Source: Anthoceros angustus
Lineage: Eukaryota; Streptophyta; Anthocerotopsida; Anthocerotales; Anthocerotaceae
Assembly: GCA_010909165.1 (NCBI GenBank)
Contig: MU008178.1
Span: 260,369-324,368 of the forward strand
Reading direction: 5' to 3'
Length of the DNA: 64,000 bases
Position 1 is the stretch's first letter. Every line of letters begins with the position of its first letter. The translations under genes and the position numbers were made by a program. Shown here in pieces: positions 11,920 to 22,821 of the stretch. The notes under the pieces are model-generated. The model ran no database searches. It saw only the letters and a list, made by a program, of their open reading frames with translations, and was not told the DNA's origin.

Positions 11920-12260
11920 TGTATGTTTGTTTTCGTAGACAGATTATGGCTTGTGTAAGATCGCGGATTGTACAGACCATTTGTTGGAAGTGAAAAGAAT
12001 CGGTCTTTTGGGCCACAAATAATGCAGCAGCAACGTGCACGTTTCTTTGTCTCCCTTCCTTCCCCTCTCTCTCTCCCCGCGCCTCTCCTACGCCAGGCAT
12101 TCCATTCAATCAGACCGGTGGAGTGAAGTGAAGTGGAGATTCCGTGCAGCTTCTGTTTGTTCAATCAATGAGCCTTCGGCAGCCTCATTGCCTGCAGCGT
12201 CCAGACCGAAGCTTGAATCGCGAATTGTGAAGCAGGGATTCGCAGCTTGAGAGGGTAGCG

Positions 12261-14291
12261 ATGGCAGCGGTAGCCGGAGCCGCGGGCAAGTGCTGCTGCT
12301 CCTCCTCCTCCAGCCCCGCTTCCCGGCTGCAAGTTCAGCACAATCCCACGGCTCGGCTGCAGCTGCGATCGCCGTGGCTGGGCCTGTCTTGCGGAAGCAT
12401 TTCGAGGCAAGAGCGGAAGCAGCAGCAACAGCAGCAGCATCGGATGCTTTTGCCTGTGGCAGCAAGCTCCGCTCAGATTCTCGACTCGCCGGCCCCGGCG
12501 TCGCAGCAGGAGGACCTGCAAATTGTGAACGTGGATCTAGGAGACCGCAGCTATCCTATTTACATCGGGGCAGGTTTGCTGGACCAGCCGCACCTCCTGC
12601 AGAGGTATGTGGAAGCTGCAGCAGCCTTGGAAGCTCTTTCTTTCTGCCTTGCTCCCTTGCTTCCCGGTTTTGTCTCGCTTTTCTTATTCCTTGCTTTGCC
12701 GCAGGCACGTCAAAGGCAAGAATGTGTTGATCGTCACCAACTCCACGGTTGCTCCCTTGTACCTGGACAAGGTAGTAGCCGCCCTCAAGAGTGGCGGCTT
12801 TGACGTCAATGTGGAAACGGTGGTGTTGCCGGATGGCGAGCAGTACAAGGATCTGGTTCGTGCTTTGACCTACTCTTTGTGGCTCATCCAATCCCTTCCT
12901 CCATCCACATTGCTTATTGCTTTATTACACAATTGTGGCGCAGGAGAACCTCATGAAAGTTTATGACAAGGCAATTGAGACCAGAATGGATCGGAAATGC
13001 ACCTTCGTTGCCCTGGGTGGAGGAGTAATTGGAGACATGTGTGGCTACGCAGCAGCTTCCTACGTTCGTGGCGTGAACTTCATCCAGATTCCGACTACCG
13101 TCATGGCCCAGGTTTCTGACTCTTTCTCATCCGCCCTGGCCTGCATTATGTGAGGCTGCCTGCTGGCTCACTGTCAATTTGCTCCCTGTTGGGGACGCAG
13201 GTGGATTCATCCGTGGGTGGGAAGACCGGTGTGAACCATCCCGGTGGCAAGAACATGATCGGTGCCTTCTACCAGCCCCAGTGCGTGCTGGTAGACACCA
13301 AGACACTGGACACCTTACCAACCCGGGAGCTTGCGTCCGGGATAGCCGAGATCATCAAGTACGGTCTCATCCGGGATGCAGCCTTCTTCGAGTGGCAGGA
13401 GAAAAACATGGAGGCCTTACTCGCCCGGTATGTACCCATACACTTCCACTCCACATGTTATGCCAACAGCACCTGAAGGCACTACTCCCGTGACAAGATA
13501 CAATTGCTGGCTTTGCACGCAGAGATCCGAGTGCTTGGGCTTACGCCATCAAGAAGTCGTGCGAGAACAAGGCCGAGGTTGTGTCATTGGACGAGAGGGA
13601 AGGAGGCCTTCGCGCAACTCTCAACCTGGGCCATACTTTCGGACATGTAATGGAAGCCCCACTCAAACCCTTGCTGCTACTTGCTTTGCGTGCTGTTTCA
13701 GCGCCAATAGTGAGTCACCATCTCTTGCGTGGTGTGCAGGCCATCGAGACCGGGCTGGGCTACGGAGAGTGGCTTCATGGCGAGGCTGTGGCTGCAGGCA
13801 TGGTCGGTAACCTAACCCCTGCCACATTCCCTCCCTCTTGTCGTCCTGCTGTGGGAAGTGAAAACAGAGTAGAGTCTTAGCGGAAACGTATACTGCCCGC
13901 TTGCATTCCAGGTCATGGCTGCCGACATGTCCTACCGGCTGGGGTGGATAGAAGAGTCGCTGTTGAAGCGAGCTGTGAAGCTCACCGAGCGAGCCCAGCT
14001 TCCCACCGCTCCCCCGAAGGGCCTCACCGTCCAGACGTTCAAAACCATCATGGCGGTAAGCATACGAAGCTCAAGCGCCCTTCCTGGAAGCACGGAAACG
14101 CCACGCTCTTGCTCATTCGGATCCCCGGTGCTAATGTGAGTGTGCAGGTGGACAAGAAGGTGGAGAACGGGCTGCTCAAGCTCATCCTCCTCAAGGGAGG
14201 CTTGGGAGACTGTGTGGTGACTGGCGACTTCGATCCCGCGACGCTGGACCAGACCTTGTCCGCTTTCTGTCCTAGTAAAGACTCAAGTTAG
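12261..14291 (+). CDS. DHQS: 3-dehydroquinate synthase, plastid
   Basis: Eight exons: 12261-12604, 12705-12855, 12944-13111, 13201-13427, 13523-13646, 13740-13802, 13912-14055, 14148-14291, joining to 454 residues. Catalyses DAHP to 3-dehydroquinate, step two of the shikimate pathway, in the plastid stroma with NAD+ and a divalent metal. Residues 1 to about 80 are Ala/Ser/Gln-rich and basic, a likely transit peptide. The enzyme starts near [18 protein letters not shown]. Diagnostic motifs are [40 protein letters not shown] (metal-ligand Glu), [12 protein letters not shown] and [10 protein letters not shown] (metal-ligand His residues); all key residues are present. The exon 6 donor (ATG then GTCGGT) is weak, but it is the only junction restoring the conserved GMVMAADMS. 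The protein is monofunctional, unlike fungal AROM. It lies 117 bp upstream of the next gene's start on the same strand. Confidence 0.96.
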
Positions 14292-14407
14292 CCGAGTCCC
14301 AAATTCTTTTATCCGTACCTTTAACCCTAATAGGGCACTCGACGCGCCGGAACCAGCTCGCGTATTTGCCCCGTTTTTGTGCCTGCCGATTCCGGTTCGT
14401 GTCAGCT

Positions 14408-15425
14408 ATGGCGGAGGGAGTCAGAGTGGGAGCGGGCTTGCCGGGCCCATGCTGGATGGAGTTCCCCTTCTTCCCCGGCCCGGCGCGCGCGCTGCTGGAG
14501 GAGGTGGCGACACGCATCGAGCGGGAGCTCAAGGAGCTTCTGTTGGACAGCAAGACGCCGGAAGACGTGGCCTTCTTCCAGTCTCCTTCCGGGAACGCGC
14601 AGGGCTCCGTGCTGTTACGCACCAGTTTGGACAAATCGCAGGCAGGCTAGCCCGAATTGCTGCCATGAGCGTATTGCATTCGAATCGGATCCGATTCAGT
14701 CCCGAGAAGTGTCTACATTGCATTGCACATCCGAATGAGTCGGAAGAATCAGAAGTGATCCTGAAGAAGCGATTCAGACGAAGTTTTGTTCACATTGCGT
14801 TGCGTGTTTGCAGGTGAGCCTGGTGGTTGGATCGTGGCTGCACTGCGTGCTGGCGGGGGGGACGCTGGACATGGCGACGCTGAGCGTGATGCTAGGGCCG
14901 GAGACGGACGCGCCGCACCTGCTGCTGGAGCTAATCGTGAGCGGGAGCAGCAGCGTGGTGCTGCTGCTGGACCTGCTGCCGCGCAAGGACGTGGTGATGG
15001 AGCCTCACTACCTGGATCGCTTCTACGCGGACACAGAGCTGGAGAAGGTGCGGCAGGACATGGACAAGCATCCCGCCGCGCACCCCTATGTCTCCGCCTC
15101 CCTCTTCTCGCGCAGCGTGGTGTCCGCCACGGCGCTCCTGTTCAAGTTCCCGGACCTGCAGCCGGACCCCGCATCCCCCTCCATCCACACCGTCTTCCGG
15201 GAGGTGGTGCAACCGGCGGTGCGCCGGGTCTTCCTCGTCTGGCTGCACGCATACCGATATCGCGGCAAGGAGGTTCGGGACGAGCAGGAGCGCCTGGCGC
15301 TGGCTACGCGCGACGCGCACATTAAGACCAAGGTCCTCGAGGCGGATTTGAGCTCCAATCTACCACGCCTCTTCGGCCAGCGCATCACTAACAAAGTGCT
15401 GGAGGCGTACAGTAGAGGAGAATGA
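14408..15425 (+). CDS. RCCR: Red chlorophyll catabolite reductase
   Basis: Two exons, 14408-14641 and 14814-15425, giving 281 residues. RCCR reduces red chlorophyll catabolite to primary fluorescent catabolite with ferredoxin in chloroplasts, downstream of pheophorbide a oxygenase, and is related to ferredoxin-dependent bilin reductases. Recognisable segments are EFPFFPGPARALLEEV, VAFFQSPSGNAQGSVLLR, VVGSWLHC, LLLDLLPRKDVVMEPHYLD and DLSSNLPRLFGQRI near the C-terminus. The exon join needs a GC donor (CAG then GCAGGC); the result aligns residue for residue with the family across the join. An in-frame ATG at 14366 would add MPRFCACRFRFVSA, a short basic stretch that could be part of a targeting peptide. 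A full-length transit peptide is not obvious from either start. Confidence 0.92.
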
Positions 15426-15791
15426 ATCTTTACGCTACCTACTGCTGATAGAATCACTACCTTAGTTCAGTATTTTATTCCATTGCGGGTATACATGCAA
15501 AACAATCTTCTCCCATACCTCACGTCTCATCTTATTCCATTGCGGGTTCCTATACATGTAAACTACAATTTTGTGTTTCATCGTCATAAAGGTTCCTACT
15601 CTTTGCACTGACCCTAGTGCAGCCGCAAACTTTACAAGAACCTGGAGGACAAACTGCTACAACGCCACCACGAAATTGCTACCACAAGATGCCCCGAAGC
15701 TCTAATGCTCCAGAACGAAGACAACAAAAAACAACCATATGTACAAGCACCTGGATATACGAATTAGTCGTAGTGCACCCAAAGCTTCTCA

Positions 15792-17095
15792 CTAAGAAGC
15801 TCTCGCCCTCTTGGCTGTCACAATCGTCAGCACCATGATCGCCAGCACCACGCAAGACTTGACAGTTCTGTCCAAAACATCCCCGTCCTTCTCAGCGAAG
15901 ACTTTGGTGTCAGCAAACTCAAACAACGAATGCAGGATATCCATAACTCCCTCCATGAGATGGGATAAATATTTCTTGGTACGTTCCAAGATTCCAGTGA
16001 AACTGAGGGAACTGTCTTCTCCTGCCCCGCCTTCCTGACGCTTCCCTGGACAGCCTTCCTGATACTTCCCTGACCCGCCTTGCTCACTTTCTTCGTCTGG
16101 CATGCTGCTGCCAGATTCACTGGTGGGGGGATCTGAGGTACAAAGAAGAATCAAAATTTCGCAGCATGAAAAATCCAGAGTCTCACGGAGCAAAACCACG
16201 TCTTCGTACCATGCAAGTTGCGCCGGAACTTCTGCACCTCGTCGTTTCTCCAAACAGCCTCCCATACTGCCTTGTCCATCGCAAGCGACCTCACAATGTT
16301 CTGATGATTAAAAACATGAAACAAGGCATGGTCAATAGAGGCCGTCATGCAAATGGCATTGGGACGTGCTTGTGATGACAGAACAGAGCACCACTGACCT
16401 GCACACCACCGTTGTGCTGAAACAACTGCAGAGCCTCAGCCACCGAGGAAGACCGCCCGCGAGTGCCGTATATCGTCGGGGGCTCCATCCAGGGCACCAC
16501 ACCCTGCTGCTCCCCTTCCTGCGGCTGCGCGTCCTCCCCGGATGCCGCTCTCTCCTCCAAAGCACTGACATCCGGCACAGGGGGAGAAGGCGGGGTCGCC
16601 AAAAAACCTCTACATGCCAAACACACACACATCAGACCTAAACCATTCCCGCAGCAAGCAACACGAAAACGGAAGCAGGAAAAGACAAGAACACCAGTTC
16701 CGGCAAGAGAATTACAAGCGGATGGCATTGTGCAGATCACGTGACGCCTCATCCACCTCCTGCGCCGTGGGACCCAGGCCGAGCACCAGGTGCGGGCTGC
16801 GCCCCTGCTCATCCAGAAACTCCCAATCATCCACCTCCCAGCCCGGCGGCACCGAGGCGTGAAGCTGGCTGGTCGCGAGCGCCTGAGACGACTGAGGGCC
16901 CTCAATCTTGCAGACGCAGGGCGGGAGCGGGGCGGCCGTGCTCCCCGTGGACGCCGTCGTCGCCCGAGCTTGTACCGCGGTACACATGTTGCATATTGCC
17001 GTGGCTGCGGCAGAAGAGGAAGAAGAAGCGGCGTTCACGCCTGCCACCACTGCGGCTCGACCTACCCCGCGCACGACCATGGACCCCCCGCCCAT
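15792..17095 (-). CDS. Unrecognised protein with C-terminal membrane anchor
   Basis: Four minus-strand exons: 17095-16716, 16609-16399, 16300-16210, 16132-15792. All junctions are GT-AG and in frame, giving 340 residues. The N-terminus is Ala/Ser/Thr-rich. Residues around 85-127 hold PPGWEVDDWEFLDEQGR and VDEASRDLHNAI. Exon 3 encodes a conserved-looking helix, VRSLAMDKAVWEAVWRNDEV. Exon 4 has a hydrophilic Glu/Gly/Gln-rich stretch with a repeated GKYQEG/GKRQEG motif, an amphipathic helix, and a final hydrophobic segment (CVVLAIMVLTIVTA) followed by KRARAS, as in tail-anchored proteins. I do not recognise the family. It is convergent with RCCR, whose stop lies 366 bp away. The start at 17095 was chosen because the upstream in-frame extension is (CA)n-derived low-complexity sequence. 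Confidence 0.75.
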
Positions 17096-17736
17096 GCTTC
17101 CTCCTTCCTCTCTCCCCAGCCGCAACCAGGACCCCGCCCTTCTCTCCCGCACACGCACACACACACACACAGCCCCTTCTAAACCACCACCCCTCTGCGT
17201 GCCCTCTTCTCCTCAGCCACCTCAAAATGAACTCATGAGCCAAAGGGCCGCCGCATATAGTAAACCAGCAAAACACGCAGTAAATAGGTACATTGTATGT
17301 CACCCCTATCTTGCGCTGCCACAATAATTCCTTGTTGTACCAGGCAGTCTGGTAAATCACATTCGGCCGAAAACAAAAATATCTCTTCACCTCTTGTCGA
17401 CATAAGGTATACCATATCGAGTAGCGCTTCACGCGAAACCGGAGGATATCGAACATTCATCGAACACAGATAAACATACCAAAATGTCATCTCCTTTCCA
17501 AGAATGTCCTCCATCCCTCTTCCAAGGGTGGCCTCCAATCTTCCTTTCATGTAAAGAGTACGATTTAAGAGACAGGAGGTCTAGCCATTTACGTCCTCGG
17601 CTTTGATCGACCACTTTCTCCTTTCAAGTTCTAACTCTAGGTTCCCATAGCCCCTTGTCGTTCCCAGGCAAACTCAATACCTAGCAGTGCGGAGGAAGTG
17701 ACTCTCCACAGCTCCCCAGTCCAAATGAGGAAGAAG
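17096..17736. other. Intergenic / upstream region of the minus-strand gene
   Basis: Pyrimidine-rich leader and a short (CA)n tract at about 17151-17172, consistent with the 5' UTR and promoter of the tail-anchored protein gene. Nothing coding is supported. Confidence 0.4.
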
Positions 17737-17968
17737 AAGAAGAAGAATTTTATTGAAGTCCCCTATGGACAGATTTCGGTCATGGGACTTGGTACTTAAC
17801 AACTTATACCATGGTGTGTCTAAGCTACTTGCACCAAGGGCATCCACTCCCTTTAGGCACCCTATCTAAATCCCTTTAGGCACCCTATCTAAGTACCGAT
17901 CTAAGCGTAGGATGTTTAATCACAACATTCTTATAAATATGTGTCCAAACTGCCTAAGCCATTTGAAA
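17737..17968 (-). repeat. Dispersed repeat, copy B (inverted relative to 7803-8015)
   Basis: Reverse complement of the 7.8-8.0 kb repeat with moderate divergence. It carries an extra internal duplication: CCCTTTAGGCACCCTATCTAA occurs twice in a row (about 17850-17895) where copy A has one. It is preceded by a short (AAG)n run at about 17731-17745, which may be the element's tail in opposite orientation. Confidence 0.75.
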
Positions 17969-19140
17969 GGGTATAAAAAATATTATAGTGTTAAAGATGG
18001 TCTAGGTACCTTAGAATCCCCTAAAATATAGAGTTATTTTACTTATAATATTTATTTATAAGATGAATTAAGTTTGGAGATCTAAAATTTTTCTTAAGTT
18101 AGGGTCGTACGTAGACAAAACATTTGATCATGAAAAACGAATGCAAAGACATAGGATGACGTTCACGATGGCAAGTTAGCAAAGTTAGCTACTTGCATTT
18201 TAGTAAGTGAGTGGATGGGGTGTTGTTACTATGTGGTGGTTTGGAGGCTGCTTAGTGCGGGGATGAAGCGCGAAGTCTAGGCTAGGGACATTCAGTCGTG
18301 TTTCCTGATGGCCAGCCGTGATGATCGAGTCTGGATCACTGCCACTGCTTTCTTGGTTGGTGACACGGAGAGAGACGGAGAGAGAGGAAGGGAAGGGAAG
18401 GGAAGGGAAAGGAAAGAATTTCCTGCTTCAAATTGGGAGCTGGAATGGTGACTCACGGTATAGTCGGGAGCTACGAGGCACCGACTTTAGTAATGTCCGT
18501 AGAAGCAACGCTAGTTATGTAGATCGGCAGCAGCAGGATGCGTGGAGTGGAGGCCATATCCATGGCCAGGGTAAGGTGGAGGAGTGTATACACTACAAGG
18601 ACGGAGCCTCAGACACATGTGTGGAGAAAGAACGACGGTGACTAGCCTCGGGAAGCAGAGCTGGTGCAAATTGCGACTCCCGGCAGTAGGGTTCAAGCCA
18701 GTCGGTCGCGGGGCCGGCGAGTGCAGGGCCGCCGGACTTAGATCCCATGAGGTCCCGCAGACCTCCACCTTGTTCTCACGTCCCCCCAGCCGCCCAGCCT
18801 CCGGCCGTGCCCGCATCAGATGTGCCTACAGCTTGCTCTGGCCCCTGCCCCTGTTCCAGCTCCTGCTTGCTTGCACCCCGCCGTGTCCAAGCTGGGAATC
18901 TGGAAGTCATCCACATCCCAGCCGCCGATCGTCGTTATCCGCGGGCAGTCTCGAGGAGGGATCCATGGCGGCGGCTCCGCAAGTCGAGCGGCAGCCGGAG
19001 CAAGTCGAGCGGCAGGCAGACTTGGATGGATCATCCCCCTCCTGGTACGTCCGTGTGAAACCAAGTGAAGCCCGCCCTATCCGACCACGACGTCGTGTGT
19101 TTCCCGGCTATGTATAAACGGGAAAATCAAAAAGCTGTTT
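17969..19140. other. Intergenic region, no gene supported
   Basis: The AT-rich first part (to about 18300) has nothing recognisable. There is a GGGAA pentamer run at about 18388-18412. The GC-rich part (18580-19117) is open in several frames on both strands; none matches a family I know. A minus-strand frame (19064-18816) contains GWDVDDFQIPS, discussed under findings. Confidence 0.35.
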
Positions 19141-19166
19141 CGCTTGTGAGGCCTTTCTCACAAGCG
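19141..19166. other. Perfect 10-bp inverted repeat with 6-bp loop
   Basis: CGCTTGTGAG, loop GCCTTT, CTCACAAGCG. About 320 bp upstream of the WD40 gene's start codon and 75 bp before its likely TATA box. It could be a protein-binding site or hairpin; function unknown. Confidence 0.7.
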
Positions 19167-19224
19167 GAGACACTCCTCAAGGGCATAAATGTAGGAATGT
19201 AGGACACTACATATCTACAGTAGG

Positions 19225-19248
19225 TACGTATACGTAGGTATATAAAAT
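19225..19248 (+). promoter_or_regulatory. Probable promoter of the LRR-WD40 gene
   Basis: A perfect 12-bp palindrome (TACGTATACGTA, 19225-19236) followed directly by GTATATAAAAT (19238-19248), a good TATA box about 210 bp before the start codon. No other TATA is as well placed. Inferred from sequence only. Confidence 0.45.
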
Positions 19249-19458
19249 TGTATGTTCATTTTCGTGGATGAGGAAAAGAGCCCTTTCTGAGAGACCCAAA
19301 GGCTGAAACCGGCAGACGAGAGCAGCCGCAAACGATCCTTCCTCCGCCTCCTGCAGGACAATGCCGGAGTCTGCCAGGTCCAGCTCCAGGCCTTCCGCCT
19401 GACCGCGTCCGCTTTATCGCCCGACCGTTCCAGAGCGGACCCCGCGCCGGTCGTGCAC

Positions 19459-22400
19459 ATGGACGGGGACCTGGACATGGAGATGGAGATGAGCACCGCC
19501 TCCTCGACTCTGCCTGCCCGGTGCGTTGCGTTCTTCTTTTTTTTTTTTAAATTTTAATTCCCCTCTTTGTTCATCTCTTCTTCTGCTCTTCCGGCCGGTT
19601 GCAAGGGCAAGGAGGGCGGGTGTAATGAGATTGTCATCTGTCTTGGATTGCAGGTACGCACACGCGTGCGAGCGGCATGGTGTGCTTCCGCACCATTCCA
19701 TTTGTCTTGCCATTGCAAAGGTGAGCGCTTTTTCTGCAGCATTGGGAAGCTGGAGAGGTGGAATTCTTTCTGGGACTGCTCACAGCCTTTCTTTGCATGC
19801 TGTATGTTCAGATGAGGTTGCATCCCAGCGCATCGGAATTGGAGTTGGTGGTGGACCAACTGGTGGATGAGGATGTAGCCCCTATTGTAGATCTTCTGGC
19901 CGCTGCAGCAGGGAGTGAGGAGCTTACAGCCGTCGATGTCTCCCATAACACCGCAGCGTCCTGCCTGGACGGGATTGTGTTCATGCACCTGCTGCGTGCT
20001 GCTGGCTCCAAGCTTAGGACTGTGGGGCTCAGGAACAGCGCTTTTAGTCGGGAAGCGCTCAGGTTGGCTCGCCATCAGCTGCTGGCACCACCCGCATCCT
20101 CCTCTTCTGCTTCTCGTCATGGCCCATGCTAATAACTCGATGCTGTTCCTGATTTAGGGATCTTTTTCAAGGAGGGATCTTGTCTACGAGTCTGGATATG
20201 AGTGTCTCCCGAGTACGGAACATGGATATGACGGGCAATTTTCCACTGCTGCATACCTTGACGTTGGACTACACCTTCCCGATCACGCACTTGCCAGAGG
20301 GATGCTTTAAGGGAATGCCACATCTCGCCAGGCTTTCCATGTGTGGTACAGACATAGCCAATCTGTGGACGACGTGTGCTGCCCTCGTCAAACTCCCCCG
20401 CCTCGTGGAGCTGCGCTTCCAGAAGAAGTGTCTCTGCTGTCAAGGGACTGGCCAGTGTAGGAGTCAAGCCAAGATCAGGCACCACATGGATTGGCTTCCT
20501 ACCTTGGACGACTTGGGTTTCTTCGAAGTGCAGTCGTCCCGGTTTCCCACAACTGAGGATGAAGAGTCTATAAGTATGTTCTCCGACGACGATTCTGCTA
20601 CGCAGGCTAGGCAGGCTCGTACAGAGAGTGGGAACACCTCAACTGCTCCCGCAGATGACTCAGCTCTCATGGATATTGGATCTGGAGAGCAAGAAAGCTC
20701 TGAGGACCTTTTGGAACCTGACCTTGATGAACTGTCGGGGACTATGAGCGCCAGTAGTCATGCATCCACAGAGCCTTCAGATGATATTGACAGAATGGAT
20801 TTTGGAAGAAGTGAAGGAGTTGGTAGCTCAGGGGACGAGGGAGAAGAGCCTGCTATGCCATCAAGGGGAGGCACTTCATTTGGACTGCGGGTTATCCACA
20901 CCTCACCCATCTGTTTTCAGAAACACTACAGGGAATTCATGGTGGCAAATCTGAAGGGCCTCAAAGTCCTCGATAACGTGTGCATCTATGAGAAGGAGAG
21001 GGATCTTGCTCAACAGGTTTGCACCGATCGATTTGAAAGAATGGCCAACAACAGGAGGGAAGATGAGAATGTGTTTGAGATACTGAGGCATCGTGAGATG
21101 GGTAGCGGAGCAACTCTACGCAGATCAGGTGCAGTCCGCAGGACTCGCAGTAGTGCTGGATTCTCCAGATCCCTCTGTGCTGCAAAAGTGGCATCATGTT
21201 CTTGGCCATCCACCACTCCTATATGTCGGTTTAAAAAGTCAAATTTCGATATTAACAGAAGGTGCAGAGCACGTCAATTTGAGTATCATCCCACAGAACC
21301 ATCGTATATGGTGTTTGGCACGCTTCATGGAGAGGTCGTGGTGGTGAATCATGAAAGTGACAAAGTGGTGGGCTATGTACCATCCATCGGTGTGTCGCAC
21401 AGCATATTGGGACTTTGCTGGCTAAACAAAGACCCCAGCAAGGTGAAATTTCTACTACCCTCAAATTCGTTCTACTTACTGTGATAAGTGTAATAGTTTG
21501 CCCTTACTTGTGGTTTGTTTCGCTGTGCAGCTCATTGCCGGCTCAGACAATGGCTCACTACGATTGTATGACGTGAACCACATGCATCGAACAATTGTAC
21601 TGCCTGGACGGAGTGACAGCAGACTGAGCACCCGGGGTTCAAGCAGTTTCTGGTCAGCACATGCTGGCATGACCTCTCGCACCCGTCGCAGTCCGACAAT
21701 ATACACATATGATGACTTTGAGCAGTTAACGTCAGTGCATATTAATTGCACAGATGACTACTTCCTTGCTAGTGGGTATTCAAAGCATGTCGGCCTGTAT
21801 GATCTCCGAACAGGGAAGCGGCTGCAGATCTTTTCAGATCTGCATCAGGAGCACATAAATGTAGTGAAGTTTGCTCATCACTCGCCTCATCTATTTGCCA
21901 CCTCTTCTTTCGACAGAGACATCAAAATGTGGGACATAAGGCAGAAGGCAGTTAAGCCGATCTACACAGTTCAAAGTGCCAAAGGAAATGTAATGGTGTG
22001 CTTCTCTCAAGACGACCACTACCTTTTGTCATCAGCTGTTGACAATGAGGTACAGTGTAGCTGAATTGAGCTTCAAGTGAGTCAGTACCATTCTCTCAAA
22101 ATTTAATCAAGAACTTCAAAGTTTCTGAACGTATCATCTGAAATTTGATTGGTTGCAGGTACGGCAGCATCTGTCTGTGGATGGCAGATTGCATATGATG
22201 TTTGACATCGCTCCCACTGGTAGCAGTCAGAATTACACACGCTCTTACTATATGAATGGAAGGGATTACATAATCACAGGAAGTTGTGAGGAGAATGTTG
22301 TTCGCATTTGCTGTGCACAGACAGGGAGGCGTCTTCGGGATGTGGCGTTGGAGGTATGTTACTTTGGTGGTGGATGTACCAGGTCAACAAAGCATATGTA

Positions 22401-22821
22401 GTTTGCGACAATCTAACACAGGCATGTGCTATGTTGCAGGGTCGTGGTCTGAAAAATTCCCTTTACGTGCAGTCATTGAGAGGAGACCCTTTTAAGGTGA
22501 TTGTACGTTTTCCGTGCCCTTTTGTGATCACATTATGCAGGCTCTACCCGGTTGTTTGATAAGTCGTTTTTGTGCAGGCTTTCCATTTCTGTGTGTTGGT
22601 TGCTTACAACCTTCCTCATTCTCGATCTGAGATAGTGAAGGTGAGTGGACTAATACCCTTTGCGATCTGCTACTGCTGGTCCACTCCTACTGCGTTGGTA
22701 ATGTTGTGACTAAACAATTTGACTGGAATTGCCTTAGGTCAACCTTCTGTCCAGTGAAGGGCACAAAAGGGGTGGCCAAGCAGAACCGCAGTACACATCT
22801 CTTGCGAGCATGGGAGCTTGA
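19459..22821 (+). CDS. LRR plus WD40 repeat protein with WDxR (DWD-like) motif
   Basis: Nine exons: 19459-19520, 19654-19720, 19812-20062, 20158-21442, 21531-22049, 22159-22353, 22440-22496, 22578-22640, 22738-22821, joining to 860 residues with GT-AG introns. Residues about 20-215 form leucine-rich repeats (LPEGCFKGMPHLARLSMCG, LPRLVELRFQ) ending in a cysteine cluster CLCCQGTGQC. An acidic Ser/Asp/Glu linker spans about 225-320. The remainder is a WD40 propeller (GSDNGSLRLYDVNH, LASGYSKHVGLYDLRTGK, LFATSSFDRDIKMWDIRQ, CCAQTGRRLRDVALE). WDIR at about 690 fits the WDxR signature of substrate receptors for CUL4-DDB1 ubiquitin ligases. The LRR-WD40 order resembles a conserved plant family, but I cannot name a symbol with confidence. 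Exons 6-9 and the 3' flank are the part copied into the downstream array. Confidence 0.9.

Noticed and set aside
16614-17182. Plus-strand ORFs over 16.6-17.2 kb
   Set aside because: Overlap exon 1 and leader of the minus-strand tail-anchored gene, whose splice junctions all join in frame.
18584-19117. 177-codon plus-strand frame as an upstream gene or first exon of the WD40 gene
   Set aside because: Low-complexity GC-rich frame, no splice donor joining it to 19459 in frame was convincing, and the family start aligns with the ATG at 19459.
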